A stretch of 64,000 nucleotides of DNA from Saprospiraceae bacterium (GCA_020629035.1 JAHDEC010000005.1:114026-178025); one strand, 5' to 3'. Positions 36,931-45,736 are shown, counted from the stretch's first letter. The notes: generated by a model from the sequence alone, not told the origin. Made by a program: numbers and translations.

Positions 36931-37263
36931 TCTGGCCGCGCATTGTACACATTTTGTGCTTTCGGGCATAAACATCAGTCGGCCTGATTGGATTGTTTTA
37001 TTGCATGATTCGCAATTACCAAATCCTTCCTTATCAATGTTTATCAATGCTACTTTTAGCTTATTTAGCTTGGAAATTTTATTCCTGAGTGATGCTTCCA
37101 TCACACTTTTATTGTTGATGGCATCCATGCGGCTTATTCTGCCTAGTGAGTTTTCAGGTTTTACTGGCTGAGTCATTTTCTCAGTTTCAGCAACATCATG
37201 TTCATATTTAGCAATATGTTCCACAATTTTTACCCTCAAGATTTCTTTCTCTTCGGAATTCAT
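36928..37263 (-). CDS. TraR/DksA-family C4 zinc-finger protein
   Basis: 111 residues: a helical N-terminal half (coiled coil, MNSEEKEILRVKIVEHIAKY) and a C-terminal C4 zinc finger, CESCNKTIQSGRLMFMPESTKCVQC, as in DksA/TraR proteins that bind the RNA polymerase secondary channel. The loop between the helices lacks an obvious DxxDxA tip motif, so transcription-initiation activity is not certain. It appears monocistronic. Confidence 0.88.
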   Translation of the reverse strand: MNSEEKEILRVKIVEHIAKYEHDVAETEKMTQPVKPENSLGRISRMDAINNKSVMEASLRNKISKLNKLKVALINIDKEGFGNCESCNKTIQSGRLMFMPESTKCVQCAAR

Positions 37264-37394
37264 CGTTTTTTTGACGCAAAAAGTACCAAATAGTAACGTA
37301 TTTACTAGCTAAAATATGACTTGAGAACATTATGTTGCTAACTTTATTCTGTAAACAGCTTATATTCTTTAAATATATTTTGTTTAGCTTGTAC

Positions 37395-37402
37395 TAAATT
37401 TG
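37395..37402 (+). promoter_or_regulatory. Promoter -7 box for scpB
   Basis: TAAATTTG is an exact TAnnTTTG match. The predicted transcription start is near 37408, leaving about 30 bases before the likely scpB start at 37440. Confidence 0.6.
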
Positions 37403-37439
37403 GATTTTTAAAATTTTATTAATTTATCAATCAAAAGTT

Positions 37440-38015
37440 CTGGATAGTTTACATCTATATATAGAATCACTCATTTTTGCTTCTACAAAACCGCTTAGGG
37501 TAAAAGAAATTAAGGCCGCACTGGAAAGTAACAAGGACCTAAGTATTAATATTAAGCAGATAGAAGTAGCGATTGAAGCCTTGATCGCCAAGTATAAGTC
37601 TGACGATTATTCTTTCGAAATAATTGCCATCTCCAAGGGCTATCAGTTTATGAGCAAAGCTGCCTATTTTGAAACCATAGCCCAGCACCTAAAACTTGAA
37701 AATAAAAAGAAACTTTCTCGATCAATGATGGAAACCCTATCCATTATTGCCTACAAACAACCTGTTATAAAAAGTGAAATAGAACACATCAGAGGTGTTT
37801 CCTCAGATTATACCATCCAACGACTTTTAGAAAAAGAACTTATTGAAATTAATGGTAGAAGCAAGACTCCTGGAAGGCCACTATTATATGGCACCTCTGA
37901 AAAATTCATGAACTTTTTTGGTCTAAATGATATTAATGATTTACCAAGGCTTAAAGAATTTAAACCAGAAGAAAACCAAATAGGTGAATTAGCACCTGTT
38001 GAGGAATCTGAATAA
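37440..38015 (+). CDS. scpB: Segregation and condensation protein B
   Basis: 191 residues of ScpB, the winged-helix partner of ScpA and SMC in chromosome condensation. Diagnostic text is LYIESLIFASTKPLRVKEI near the N-terminus and LSIIAYKQPVIKSEIEHIRGV ... LLEKELIEINGRSKTPGRP in the second winged helix. Homology clearly extends upstream of the first TTG (37581), yet the open frame back to the stop at 37395 contains no ATG, GTG or TTG. The best fit is a CTG start at 37440 giving (M)DSLHLYIES; ATT codons further up are the alternative. The DUF2480 gene follows 9 bases after its stop. Confidence 0.88.
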   Translation: MDSLHLYIESLIFASTKPLRVKEIKAALESNKDLSINIKQIEVAIEALIAKYKSDDYSFEIIAISKGYQFMSKAAYFETIAQHLKLENKKKLSRSMMETLSIIAYKQPVIKSEIEHIRGVSSDYTIQRLLEKELIEINGRSKTPGRPLLYGTSEKFMNFFGLNDINDLPRLKEFKPEENQIGELAPVEESE

Positions 38016-38024
38016 AACATCATC

Positions 38025-38534
38025 ATGGATACCATCGTTAATCGAGTGGCAAACAGTCCGCTAAAAACCATTAATCTAGAACATTTTTATCCAGCCCATG
38101 ATTGTGTTGTTTTTGATCTAAAAGATTTTCTCTTTCAAGGTCTTCTACTCAAAGAAAAAGATTTCCGAGCTTCTATGAAGGCTTACAACTGGGATGAACT
38201 GCAAGGAAAAACCTTGCTTATCATTTGCAGTACAGACGCCATTATACCGGTCTGGGCTTATTCTTTGATTGCTAAATATGCTACGCACAAAGTGGCAGAT
38301 TTATATTTAGGCTCTAAAAAAGAATACTTAAGTGCCTACTACAAAAAGACCATTGAAGAATTAGATCTTAGCGCCTATCAAGATCAAATGGTAGTCATTA
38401 AAGGTTGCAGTGATAAAGATGTTCCGCCAGCAGCCTATGCCTTTCTAACGGCTAGACTGGTACCCATAGTAAAATCCATCATGTACGGCGAACCTTGCTC
38501 CACCGTTCCTATCTATAAGAGACCTAAAAAATAA
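38025..38534 (+). CDS. DUF2480 family protein
   Basis: 169 residues matching the Bacteroidota-specific DUF2480 family: IVNRVANSPLKTINLEHFYP at the N-terminus, VVFDLKDFLFQGLLLKEKDFR near 28-48 and CSTDAIIPVWAYSLIA near 68-83. No catalytic motif or signal peptide is visible, so it is cytoplasmic with unknown function. It is tightly linked to scpB upstream, a pairing that hints at a housekeeping role. Confidence 0.85.
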   Translation: MDTIVNRVANSPLKTINLEHFYPAHDCVVFDLKDFLFQGLLLKEKDFRASMKAYNWDELQGKTLLIICSTDAIIPVWAYSLIAKYATHKVADLYLGSKKEYLSAYYKKTIEELDLSAYQDQMVVIKGCSDKDVPPAAYAFLTARLVPIVKSIMYGEPCSTVPIYKRPKK

Positions 38535-38604
38535 GAGTTTCACTTCATTACAATCTCTTGTTTGTTACGAACGTTAAAGAATCCACCAGTCACACCAATT
38601 TTGA

Positions 38605-38612
38605 TAAATTTG
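38605..38612 (+). promoter_or_regulatory. Promoter -7 box for the lytic transglycosylase
   Basis: TAAATTTG matches TAnnTTTG exactly and ends only 8 bases before the ATG at 38621, so the mRNA would be leaderless or nearly so. It also argues against longer non-ATG starts upstream. Confidence 0.55.
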
Positions 38613-38620
38613 CAGTCGTT

Positions 38621-39520
38621 ATGAAGAAAATAGGAATTTACAGTTTAATGATGCAGTTTAGCTTTATCACCTTAATTGGTTTAACTGCCTTTTCTAATGA
38701 TGCTGTAAGTGAACGAATTCGTAACTCACTTCCTCAAGTTATTAAGAGTATCGAGATGGAGCCAACTATCAATTTTGCTGGTGAACCCATGCTCTTAAAC
38801 ATGGACACAAAAGAGCGCCTTGATAGAGAACTTACGGTAAATGCTTATTGGCATTCTTCTACCCTACTGAATATTAAATTAGCTAATAAATATCTTCCTA
38901 CTATTGAAAGAATTCTTAGGGAAGAAGGTGTTCCTGATGATTTTAAATATCTCGCAATAGCCGAAAGTGGTTTAAGAAATGTAGGTTCTTCAGCTGGAGC
39001 CAAAGGATTTTGGCAGTTCAGAAAATTAGCTGCTAAAGAATTTAATTTGGAAGTAAACTCTGAAGTAGACGAAAGATATCATATCGAAAAATCTACTCGA
39101 GCTGCTTGCCAATATTTAAAGCAATTGTATAAAAGATTTAATAGCTGGACTAATGCTGCAGCCTCTTATAATGTAGGACCTACCAAGTATAGATCCGTTA
39201 TGAATCAGCAAAATGAAAGCAATTATTACAACCTAAATCTCAACCAAGAGACCTCAAGATATGTATTCCGTTTGCTAGCCTTAAAAGAAATCATAAAAAG
39301 CCCTCAAGACTTCGGGTTTTATGTAGATCCTCACGAAAAGTATGAGCCGATGGATAATTGCTACGAAGTTACCGTGGATAAAACAGTTAATGATTGGGCT
39401 GTTTTTGCTAAGCAATATGGCTTAAGTTATCGGATGCTTAAATACTACAATCCATGGTTAATCGACTCGAAACTGACAGTAAAAAATAACGTCTACAAGA
39501 TTAAAATTCCAAGAAAATAA
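38621..39520 (+). CDS. Lytic transglycosylase with SLT domain
   Basis: 299 residues: a signal-type N-terminus (MKKIGIYSLMMQFSFITLIGLTAFS), a helical lead-in, then an SLT goose-type domain with the catalytic Glu in LAIAESGLRNVGSSAGAKGFWQF and YNVGPTKYR downstream. This matches MltD-like enzymes that cleave peptidoglycan to 1,6-anhydro-muropeptides. The last 60 residues (VTVDKTVNDWAVFAKQYGLSYRMLKYYNPWL) look like a single degenerate LysM module. It is periplasmic or outer-membrane associated. ATG at 38621 is selected over an upstream TTG. Confidence 0.9.
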   Translation: MKKIGIYSLMMQFSFITLIGLTAFSNDAVSERIRNSLPQVIKSIEMEPTINFAGEPMLLNMDTKERLDRELTVNAYWHSSTLLNIKLANKYLPTIERILREEGVPDDFKYLAIAESGLRNVGSSAGAKGFWQFRKLAAKEFNLEVNSEVDERYHIEKSTRAACQYLKQLYKRFNSWTNAAASYNVGPTKYRSVMNQQNESNYYNLNLNQETSRYVFRLLALKEIIKSPQDFGFYVDPHEKYEPMDNCYEVTVDKTVNDWAVFAKQYGLSYRMLKYYNPWLIDSKLTVKNNVYKIKIPRK

Positions 39521-39608
39521 GCATTCAGCCAAAGCTTAAACAATTCATTTCTTTTACTAACTACTAATTATCATTAATTTAGTTAGAATAAACCTATACC
39601 TAAATCTT

Positions 39609-41006
39609 ATGAGAATTGTTAGCCTTTCCGTTTTATGTTGTTTGTTCATATGCACTCTCTCTGCCCAAGTACATAAATGTGGTGTTAGCTTTTTAGAAAA
39701 ATCACTTGAAACTCAATATCCAGGCATACAAGAACTCATTAATAAGACCTACGAAAATGCCTTAGCAAATGCATCCATAACACGTGAGGTTTACGAAATT
39801 CCGGTGGTTATTCATGTACTCTATAACACTAGTAACCAAAACCTAAGTGACGATATTATTTTATCACAAATGGACGTTTTGAATGAAGATTTTAGGAGGT
39901 TAAATCCAGACAAAGACCAGACCCGTGAAATATTCGAACCGGTTGCGGCAGATGCAGAAATTGAGTTTGTATTGGCCAATGTTGATCCCGATGGAAACCC
40001 TACAACAGGTATTACAAGAACAGAAACAGATAAAGAATCCTTTGTAGAATTAGATTTCGCCAGTTTACTAGCAGCGCTCCTAGAATGTGGTGTAGATATA
40101 ACTAATCCAGAACTCACAGACGAGCAATTAGAATGCATCCTTGAATCTTTAGGAGGTTTTGATCTTGATGTGATGAAAAGTAGCGCCACAGGAGGCATCG
40201 AACCTTGGGATACTGAACGATATCTAAATATATGGGTATGTAACCTAGCGGTTAATCTTACTGGAGAAGACCTTCCGTTCCTTTTAGGCTTTGCTTATCC
40301 ACCTTTAGGAGCACCTAACTGGCCTCCTGGAACCCTTCCTGAAGATATCGCAGCTAAAGATGGTGTAGTTGTCCATTACCAAGCTTTTGGACGAAATAAT
40401 CCTTTTAGCGGTCCACTAGCTGGACTTTCTGATTTAGGAAGAACTACTACACACGAGGTCGGACATTATTTAGGTCTAAGACATATTTGGGGTGATGGTG
40501 ATTGTACCATGGATGATGGTTTAGAAGATACACCAAGCGCTGGTTCAAACTCGCAACCACAAACCGCTGATATTCCAAGTTGTGAAAGCCTACACGAAAA
40601 AGATTCTTGCCTAGAAGATATGATGCCTGATATGATAGAAAACTATATGGACTACTCGGTAGAAAGTTGCCAAAATATGTTTTCTGTACAGCAAGTGGGC
40701 TTAATGAGAGCTATGCTAGAAGGTCCAAGGTCTGGTTTACTTGACAATGCTATGAGCGATGTAAATGATCAAATATTTTCTAAGTTTAATATTTCACCTA
40801 ATCCATTTACGGCAAGTCTTAATATATCACTAGAAGAAAATGCAGTTATGGAAATGATGAACGTGCATGGAAATACTGTCCTTGTTGAGTCGCTCTACGC
40901 CGGTGAAAACAAAATATTTAAGCCTTCACTAAGTCCTGGAGTTTACCTAATTAAGCTAACTAATGACCAAGGCTTGACGAGTATTTCTAAAGTTATAAAA
41001 CAATAA
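39609..41006 (+). CDS. Secreted M43 (pappalysin-like) metalloprotease with T9SS sorting domain
   Basis: 465 residues. The signal peptide ends CTLSAQ (Gln at the mature N-terminus). The zinc site THEVGHYLGLRHIWGDGDC contains His282, Glu283, His286 and His292, the extended HExxHxxGxxH metzincin motif. The Met-turn is NYMDYSVESCQNMFS near 345. Cys residues around it suggest disulfides. The C-terminal 75 residues are a T9SS type A domain (FNISPNPFTASLNISLEE ... LSPGVYLIKLTNDQG). It is predicted to be exported through T9SS and to cleave extracellular proteins. Confidence 0.92.
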   Translation: MRIVSLSVLCCLFICTLSAQVHKCGVSFLEKSLETQYPGIQELINKTYENALANASITREVYEIPVVIHVLYNTSNQNLSDDIILSQMDVLNEDFRRLNPDKDQTREIFEPVAADAEIEFVLANVDPDGNPTTGITRTETDKESFVELDFASLLAALLECGVDITNPELTDEQLECILESLGGFDLDVMKSSATGGIEPWDTERYLNIWVCNLAVNLTGEDLPFLLGFAYPPLGAPNWPPGTLPEDIAAKDGVVVHYQAFGRNNPFSGPLAGLSDLGRTTTHEVGHYLGLRHIWGDGDCTMDDGLEDTPSAGSNSQPQTADIPSCESLHEKDSCLEDMMPDMIENYMDYSVESCQNMFSVQQVGLMRAMLEGPRSGLLDNAMSDVNDQIFSKFNISPNPFTASLNISLEENAVMEMMNVHGNTVLVESLYAGENKIFKPSLSPGVYLIKLTNDQGLTSISKVIKQ

Positions 41007-41032
41007 TTGTCATATTGGCATAATTTTTTAAA

Positions 41033-41040
41033 TAAATTTG
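41033..41040 (+). promoter_or_regulatory. Promoter -7 box upstream of the hsp20 pair
   Basis: TAAATTTG matches TAnnTTTG exactly. The box is flanked by an imperfect 14-base direct repeat, TGTCATATTGGCAT (41008-41021) and TGTCTGATTGGCAT (41071-41084), which may be regulator sites. The leader to the first hsp20 ATG is about 105 bases. Confidence 0.5.
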
Positions 41041-41152
41041 CCATTTTGTCATATGATTTTTGCTGTTGGATGTCTGATTGGCATTAATTCTTGGATGGTA
41101 TATCTATTGATGTTAGTTGTTTGTACTTATTAATAAATAAAAAACAACTCAC

Positions 41153-41587
41153 ATGAGATACACACATCGTAATTCAAAAAATGCATTTGGATCATTAGGC
41201 ATGTTCCACCACCTCCTAAATGATTTTTTCGACGTTGCTCAAGAAGCAGAAAAAGTCATTGAGAAATTACCTTCATTTATACGTGCAAACGTTTCAGAAC
41301 AAGATGATAAATATTTAATCAATCTAGAGTTACCTGGCATTGACAAAAAATCAGTAAGTCTAGAAATAGAAGATAGAGTCCTTGTGGTTTCTGTAAACAA
41401 ATCGAAAGAAGATAACAGCGATCAGTTTGTACGAAGAGAATTTAATTATGCTGATGCAAAAAGAAGATTCAAGCTTTCTAAAGCAGTAGATACTTCAAAC
41501 ATCCAAGCTGAAATGAATCATGGAATATTACAAATAACTCTGGCTAAAAAACCAGCTTTTGTACCTAAAGACATTAAAATTAAATAA
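41153..41587 (+). CDS. Small heat shock protein, Hsp20 family (first of a tandem pair)
   Basis: 144 residues with an alpha-crystallin domain: VSEQDDKYLINLELPGIDKKSVSLEIEDRVLVVSV near 45-80 and the closing NHGILQITLAKKP near 118. ATP-independent holdase chaperone of the cytoplasm. No clear I/V-x-I/V tail follows; the protein ends in PKDIKIK, in which IKI may serve. The next gene is a second, divergent copy 21 bases downstream. Confidence 0.92.
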   Translation: MRYTHRNSKNAFGSLGMFHHLLNDFFDVAQEAEKVIEKLPSFIRANVSEQDDKYLINLELPGIDKKSVSLEIEDRVLVVSVNKSKEDNSDQFVRREFNYADAKRRFKLSKAVDTSNIQAEMNHGILQITLAKKPAFVPKDIKIK

Positions 41588-41608
41588 TCAAAAAAATAGA
41601 ATAAACAC

Positions 41609-42022
41609 ATGAGTTACAACAAAGAAAACATCAACAAGCTATTCAATGAATTCCTGCAATCTGGAATTCACCAAACACTTAGCAGTCAGTTTACAAAAAC
41701 AAATATTGATTGCAATGTCATCAAACTAGATGATACTTATATCTATGAGTTAGCTATTCCAGGTGTAGTAAAAAAGGATATAGCTATAAAGCTTGAAGAA
41801 AACCACCTAATTGTGGGTGTACACAAAGAAGAGGAAGCGATAGAAGGTGTAAAGTCACTAAAGAAAGAGTATCACTATGCACAATCTACAAGAAGAATTC
41901 CTATTCCAGAGTCTGCAGATACAAATTCTATAAGAGCCGCCTACAAAAATGGTGTTTTATCCATCCACTTAAATGTGATGAAGCCTATCGAAGGTAAAAA
42001 GGGAAATATTGAGATTAAATAG
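41609..42022 (+). CDS. Small heat shock protein, Hsp20 family (second of a tandem pair)
   Basis: 137 residues with an alpha-crystallin domain: DDTYIYELAIPGVVKKDIAIKLEENHLIVGVH near 45-75 and KNGVLSIHLNVMKPIEGKKGNIEIK at the end (IEI as the C-terminal motif). It is clearly paralogous to the preceding gene, but the two are only moderately alike, so the duplication is not recent. They may form hetero-oligomers. A bidirectional terminator follows. Confidence 0.92.
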   Translation: MSYNKENINKLFNEFLQSGIHQTLSSQFTKTNIDCNVIKLDDTYIYELAIPGVVKKDIAIKLEENHLIVGVHKEEEAIEGVKSLKKEYHYAQSTRRIPIPESADTNSIRAAYKNGVLSIHLNVMKPIEGKKGNIEIK

Positions 42023-42047
42023 TGGACAAAGGTCGATTAATTGGTTA

Positions 42048-42078
42048 AAAAAGAGTGGGCTATTCGCCCCCTCTTTTT
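42048..42078. terminator. Bidirectional rho-independent terminator
   Basis: AAAAAGAGTGGGC pairs with GCCCCCTCTTTTT (one mismatch) around TATTC. The A and T runs are part of the stem on both sides. It ends the hsp20 operon and the convergent Omp28-like gene, whose stop is 5 bases away. Confidence 0.8.
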
Positions 42079-42082
42079 GTTT

Positions 42083-43087
42083 TTATCTCAAAAATATTTT
42101 TTTACTTACTGTAGCCTTTTCTGTTTGGATACTTATTAGATAGTTGCCTGATAAAACACCTGTGGCATCTAAAGTAAATTGCTTATCACTTGACGACTGC
42201 TGACTTATGATTCTCCCAGCATAATCCATAAGTTTTACATTTAAAATAGTAACATCTGAATCAATCTGGATCTTTCCATTTGATAGTTGATATGCACTAA
42301 CATCTATCGTTTCTAAATCTTCATTCGAACTAATGATTTCTGTAAACTCTGAACGTAAGGTATTCACCACTTCTTTTTGGCCATCGATATCTTTCCAAAT
42401 AATAACGGCAACTTCAGATCTTTCTAAATCGATATCTAACTCGTGAAACATTGCAAAAGTGATTTCGCCACCTGTCCCATTCTCCCCTGAAATTTCAGGA
42501 CCAAAACTACTTTCAGTAAAATTTCTAGATAATATTTTAAAGTGATCTACTAATCCTGATTGTCCAGATTGATTAGTATTGATATCATCACGTACTAAGT
42601 ACACTCCTAAGGTGTAAGTTCCGTCATTTAATGGTGTATCTGGTAAAACATTAACCTTTGCATAAAGGGTATAATCTCCGTTTGTCTGATATCCATATTC
42701 AGCGTTTAACTGAATTTCTAACTCAGCCGTTTCTTCATTGATACTTGATACATTACTTCGAACTTCAGTTAGCTTATCTGCATTGTTATTAGCATTCGCC
42801 CCAATGTTCTCTCCGTTTAAGAAAAACTGTGGTTGACCTGATCCACCAAAAGCTGAAGCAATATCCATGTTTAACTGATCTTGCAAATCACCGCTAAAAT
42901 GAGTGGCTAAGACTAGTGCATCTCCTTCCACTTCATCGATAATATCCTTCATAAAAGTCCAACCCCAAGTACCGCAATTGGGGCACCAGGTTGCAGTTCT
43001 TTTAGTAATTAAAGGACGCTTAACATTCTGCGAATAGCCGATGCTTAGGGTAAAGCACGTAATTAATAAGGTGTAAAATAATTTCAT
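42083..43087 (-). CDS. Secreted Omp28-like protein with thioredoxin-type motif and T9SS sorting domain
   Basis: 334 residues. The signal peptide ends SIGYSQ. Right after it, ITKRTATWCPNCGTWGWTFM carries a thioredoxin-like CPNC motif, and SGQPQFFLNGENIG provides the cis-Pro-type segment, as in the Omp28-related / thioredoxin-fold surface proteins of Bacteroidota. A beta-sandwich region follows, then a T9SS type A domain (VSAYQLSNGKIQIDSDVTIL ... VLSGNYLISIQTEK). A role as an extracellular thiol protein is inferred. It is downstream of the M28 lipoprotein gene by 9 bases. Confidence 0.85.
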   Translation of the reverse strand: MKLFYTLLITCFTLSIGYSQNVKRPLITKRTATWCPNCGTWGWTFMKDIIDEVEGDALVLATHFSGDLQDQLNMDIASAFGGSGQPQFFLNGENIGANANNNADKLTEVRSNVSSINEETAELEIQLNAEYGYQTNGDYTLYAKVNVLPDTPLNDGTYTLGVYLVRDDINTNQSGQSGLVDHFKILSRNFTESSFGPEISGENGTGGEITFAMFHELDIDLERSEVAVIIWKDIDGQKEVVNTLRSEFTEIISSNEDLETIDVSAYQLSNGKIQIDSDVTILNVKLMDYAGRIISQQSSSDKQFTLDATGVLSGNYLISIQTEKATVSKKIFLR

Positions 43088-43096
43088 AGTAAATGT

Positions 43097-44107
43097 TTAA
43101 AATTGATTGCCTGATTCTTTATAAAGTACAGCAGTGACAACTTGCCCTACTACTCTTAATGTTCTTTTATCGATGATATCCATATTGTCACCATGAGTGT
43201 GCCAGTGACGCATAAAACCTGTTTCTGATCCTTTTGGCTGATTAATGATATCAATCATTGGGATGCCAGCTATGACATTTACGAAATAGTGATCATCTGT
43301 TAAGCTGCCAGTAAATTCATCCACAAACATGTCTGTGTATCCCATGTTTCTCGCTAAATCCCATACTTTTTGTTGGATTAAACCAGCATACTCTCTACTT
43401 ACTTGATCTTTTCCAAATCTTGGATTTTTAGATCCTACCATATCTAGCAGTATACCATAACGAGCTTTATAATTTCGCTTGTGCTTATTTTTTGACCAAT
43501 ATTGAGACCCAATACACCAGTTGGTAATCGGCTCATTAGGTCCTCTTTTCCCTTGATCTTCCGCATCAAACAATACAATGTCAACCCCTAAATCTAATTC
43601 ATTCTTTGATATCGTTCTTGCTATCTCCATGAGCACACCCACTCCACTTGCTCCATCATCTGCTCCTAAAATGGGATCATTTACCTTATTTGCATCTTTA
43701 TCTTCTTCTGCAAACATTCTTGAATCCCAATGGGCAGATAAGATCACTCGCTTTTTATGTGCTGGGTTAAATTGAGCAATAATATTGGTAGAAGCTAATA
43801 CATCTCCAGTAAAAATGTTTGCTTCAAAATCTTGCTCAATAACTTCTGCACCAAATCGTTTAAACTCTTTTACCATCCAGTCTTTGCAGGCAACATGTTC
43901 TTTGGTTCCTGGAACTCTTGGCCCAAATTCTACTTGTTTTTCCACAAAATGATAGGCTGAATCCTGATTAAAAGCTGGAATACTTATCTTGACCGGAGGT
44001 GCTTCTACCGTAGTATTTGATTGATTGTTGTCAGTTTTACATGCTCCAAATGAGAGCATAAAAACCAAAAATATTGCACTAAAAATTGAATAATTTATAT
44101 ACTTCAT
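43097..44107 (-). CDS. M28-family lipoprotein, glutaminyl-peptide cyclotransferase-like
   Basis: 336 residues. The lipobox LSFGAC puts the lipidated Cys near residue 23. The M28 zinc-enzyme core matches glutaminyl cyclases better than aminopeptidases: FGPRVPGTKEH, ILSAHWDSRMFAEED, GADDGASGVGVLMEIAR (Asp ligand), FDAEDQG (Glu), WCIGSQYWSKN, LLDMVGSKNPRF and HTHGDNMDIIDK (His ligand). Such enzymes convert N-terminal Gln to pyroglutamate. This fits the many exported proteins in the window with Gln at the predicted mature N-terminus. It shares a strand and a 9-base gap with the Omp28-like gene. Confidence 0.85.
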   Translation of the reverse strand: MKYINYSIFSAIFLVFMLSFGACKTDNNQSNTTVEAPPVKISIPAFNQDSAYHFVEKQVEFGPRVPGTKEHVACKDWMVKEFKRFGAEVIEQDFEANIFTGDVLASTNIIAQFNPAHKKRVILSAHWDSRMFAEEDKDANKVNDPILGADDGASGVGVLMEIARTISKNELDLGVDIVLFDAEDQGKRGPNEPITNWCIGSQYWSKNKHKRNYKARYGILLDMVGSKNPRFGKDQVSREYAGLIQQKVWDLARNMGYTDMFVDEFTGSLTDDHYFVNVIAGIPMIDIINQPKGSETGFMRHWHTHGDNMDIIDKRTLRVVGQVVTAVLYKESGNQF

Positions 44108-44129
44108 GTTTAATCTTAATCGTAAATAA

Positions 44130-45623
44130 TTAATTGATTATCCAGCTCGTTCCATCCTTTCCATCTTTAAGTTGGATTTCAAGACTGGTTAGTTTGTCTC
44201 TAATTTTATCGGAAGTTCCCCAGTCTTTGTTTGCTCTTGCATCTTGTCTTAAATCGGTAATGAGCTCCATTAAACCATTCACAACATTGGCACTCTCAGA
44301 ACCGCCTGAAGAAATATCTTTTAGTCCGAAAACATCAAATATAAACTCGTTAAATAGGGCTTTCAGTTTAGCCAGGGTTTCCTTTGACAATTGATTAACA
44401 TCTAAGTGACCTTCCTTGTAAGAGTTAATCTTTGGTACCAACTCGAATAAGCGACTCAATGCTTTTGGGGCATTAAAATCATCGCACATATCCACTAGCG
44501 TTTCATCGATTAAGGTAAGTATCTCTTCATCTTCTGCATTACCTGCTCCTGAAGTATCTAATTTGCTGAGCACTTGATTAGCTTGCATTAAGCGCTTATA
44601 ACCTTTCTCTGCCGCCTTCAGTGCATCATCTGATATATCTAAGGTTGATGCATAGTGAGTCTGTAGCATAAAGAATCGAATAACCATTGGGTCATATCCT
44701 TGACTTACATGCGGGGAATTACCCGACATTAAATCCTCAGGGGTGATGGTATTGCCATCACTTTTAGACATCTTTTTGCCGTTCATGAGTAGCATATTTG
44801 TATGCAGCCAATAGTTCGATGGGCTACAATTGCATGCTCCTTCATTTTGAGCTATTTCGTTTTCATGATGTGGAAATTTTAAATCGTTTCCACCTCCATG
44901 GATGTCAAAGTGATTGCCCAAATATTTAGTGCTCATTACAGAACACTCTAAGTGCCAACCAGGAAATCCTACTGACCATGGAGAATTCCATTTCATTAAA
45001 TGATCATCACTTGCTTTCATCCAAATAGCAAAGTCAGAAGGATGTTTTTTGTCCGATTGGTTTTTTAAATCAGATCTTGACTCGGCCATTAATTCGTCGA
45101 TAACTCTGCCTGAAAGCTTCCCATATGTTTTTCTTTCATTGGCAAATTTTAGGGTGTCAAAATAGACTGAACCATTTGCCTCATAACCATAGCCATTATC
45201 AATGATAGCTTGAACCATTTCTATTTGTTCTAGTATATGCCCAGTAGCTCTTGGCTCTATGCTTGGTTTTTTCGAATTAAATATGCGCATCATTTCATGG
45301 AAGCCATTAGTATATTTCTGAGCTACTTCCATAGGTTCTAAGTTTTCCGCCTTGGCACCTTTGGACATCCGGTCTTCTCCATCATCTAATAAATGGCCTA
45401 CATCTGTAATGTTTCTTACATATCTCACTTTATAACCTAGATAACACAAAAATCGATAAATGATGTCGAAGCCAACAAAGGTTCTTACATTCCCTAAATG
45501 TACATCACTGTATACGGTAGGACCACAAACGTACATGCCGATAAAGCCTTCGTTTATGGGTGTGAAAACTTCTTTTTTCCTTGTTAAGCTATTATAAACT
45601 AGCAGCTCTTTTTTAATGCTCAT
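44130..45623 (-). CDS. cysS: Cysteine--tRNA ligase
   Basis: A 497-residue class I synthetase. The zinc Cys is in MYVCGPTVYSDVHLGN, which also holds the HIGH-type motif (HLGN). WHLECSVMS and HHENEIAQ supply the other zinc and substrate ligands, and KKMSKSDGN is the KMSKS loop. The C-terminal helical anticodon-binding region is complete. The stop is 22 bases upstream of the M28 gene start on the same strand. Confidence 0.96.
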   Translation of the reverse strand: MSIKKELLVYNSLTRKKEVFTPINEGFIGMYVCGPTVYSDVHLGNVRTFVGFDIIYRFLCYLGYKVRYVRNITDVGHLLDDGEDRMSKGAKAENLEPMEVAQKYTNGFHEMMRIFNSKKPSIEPRATGHILEQIEMVQAIIDNGYGYEANGSVYFDTLKFANERKTYGKLSGRVIDELMAESRSDLKNQSDKKHPSDFAIWMKASDDHLMKWNSPWSVGFPGWHLECSVMSTKYLGNHFDIHGGGNDLKFPHHENEIAQNEGACNCSPSNYWLHTNMLLMNGKKMSKSDGNTITPEDLMSGNSPHVSQGYDPMVIRFFMLQTHYASTLDISDDALKAAEKGYKRLMQANQVLSKLDTSGAGNAEDEEILTLIDETLVDMCDDFNAPKALSRLFELVPKINSYKEGHLDVNQLSKETLAKLKALFNEFIFDVFGLKDISSGGSESANVVNGLMELITDLRQDARANKDWGTSDKIRDKLTSLEIQLKDGKDGTSWIIN

Positions 45624-45736
45624 GGATAATTATTATAGTCATATGGTGATTTCTAGGGTAAAAGAAATCGCTTAATTTCATGTAAAATTAATATAATGCC
45701 TTTTCGACATATATAAATCAGCCTTTTTTATTTGAT

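Noticed and set aside
36848..37171. Plus-strand 107-residue reading frame opposite the TraR-like gene
   Set aside because: It lies antisense to a clear zinc-finger protein gene, crosses the terminator hairpin and has no recognisable domain.
41070..41100. Sigma-54 promoter (TTGGCA ... CTTGG) upstream of hsp20
   Set aside because: The spacing does not place a GC at -12, and no activator site or sigma-54 activator is nearby. The TAAATTTG box explains transcription better.
41007..41152. CIRCE operator of HrcA ahead of the hsp20 genes
   Set aside because: No TTAGCACTC-N9-GAGTGCTAA inverted repeat is present.
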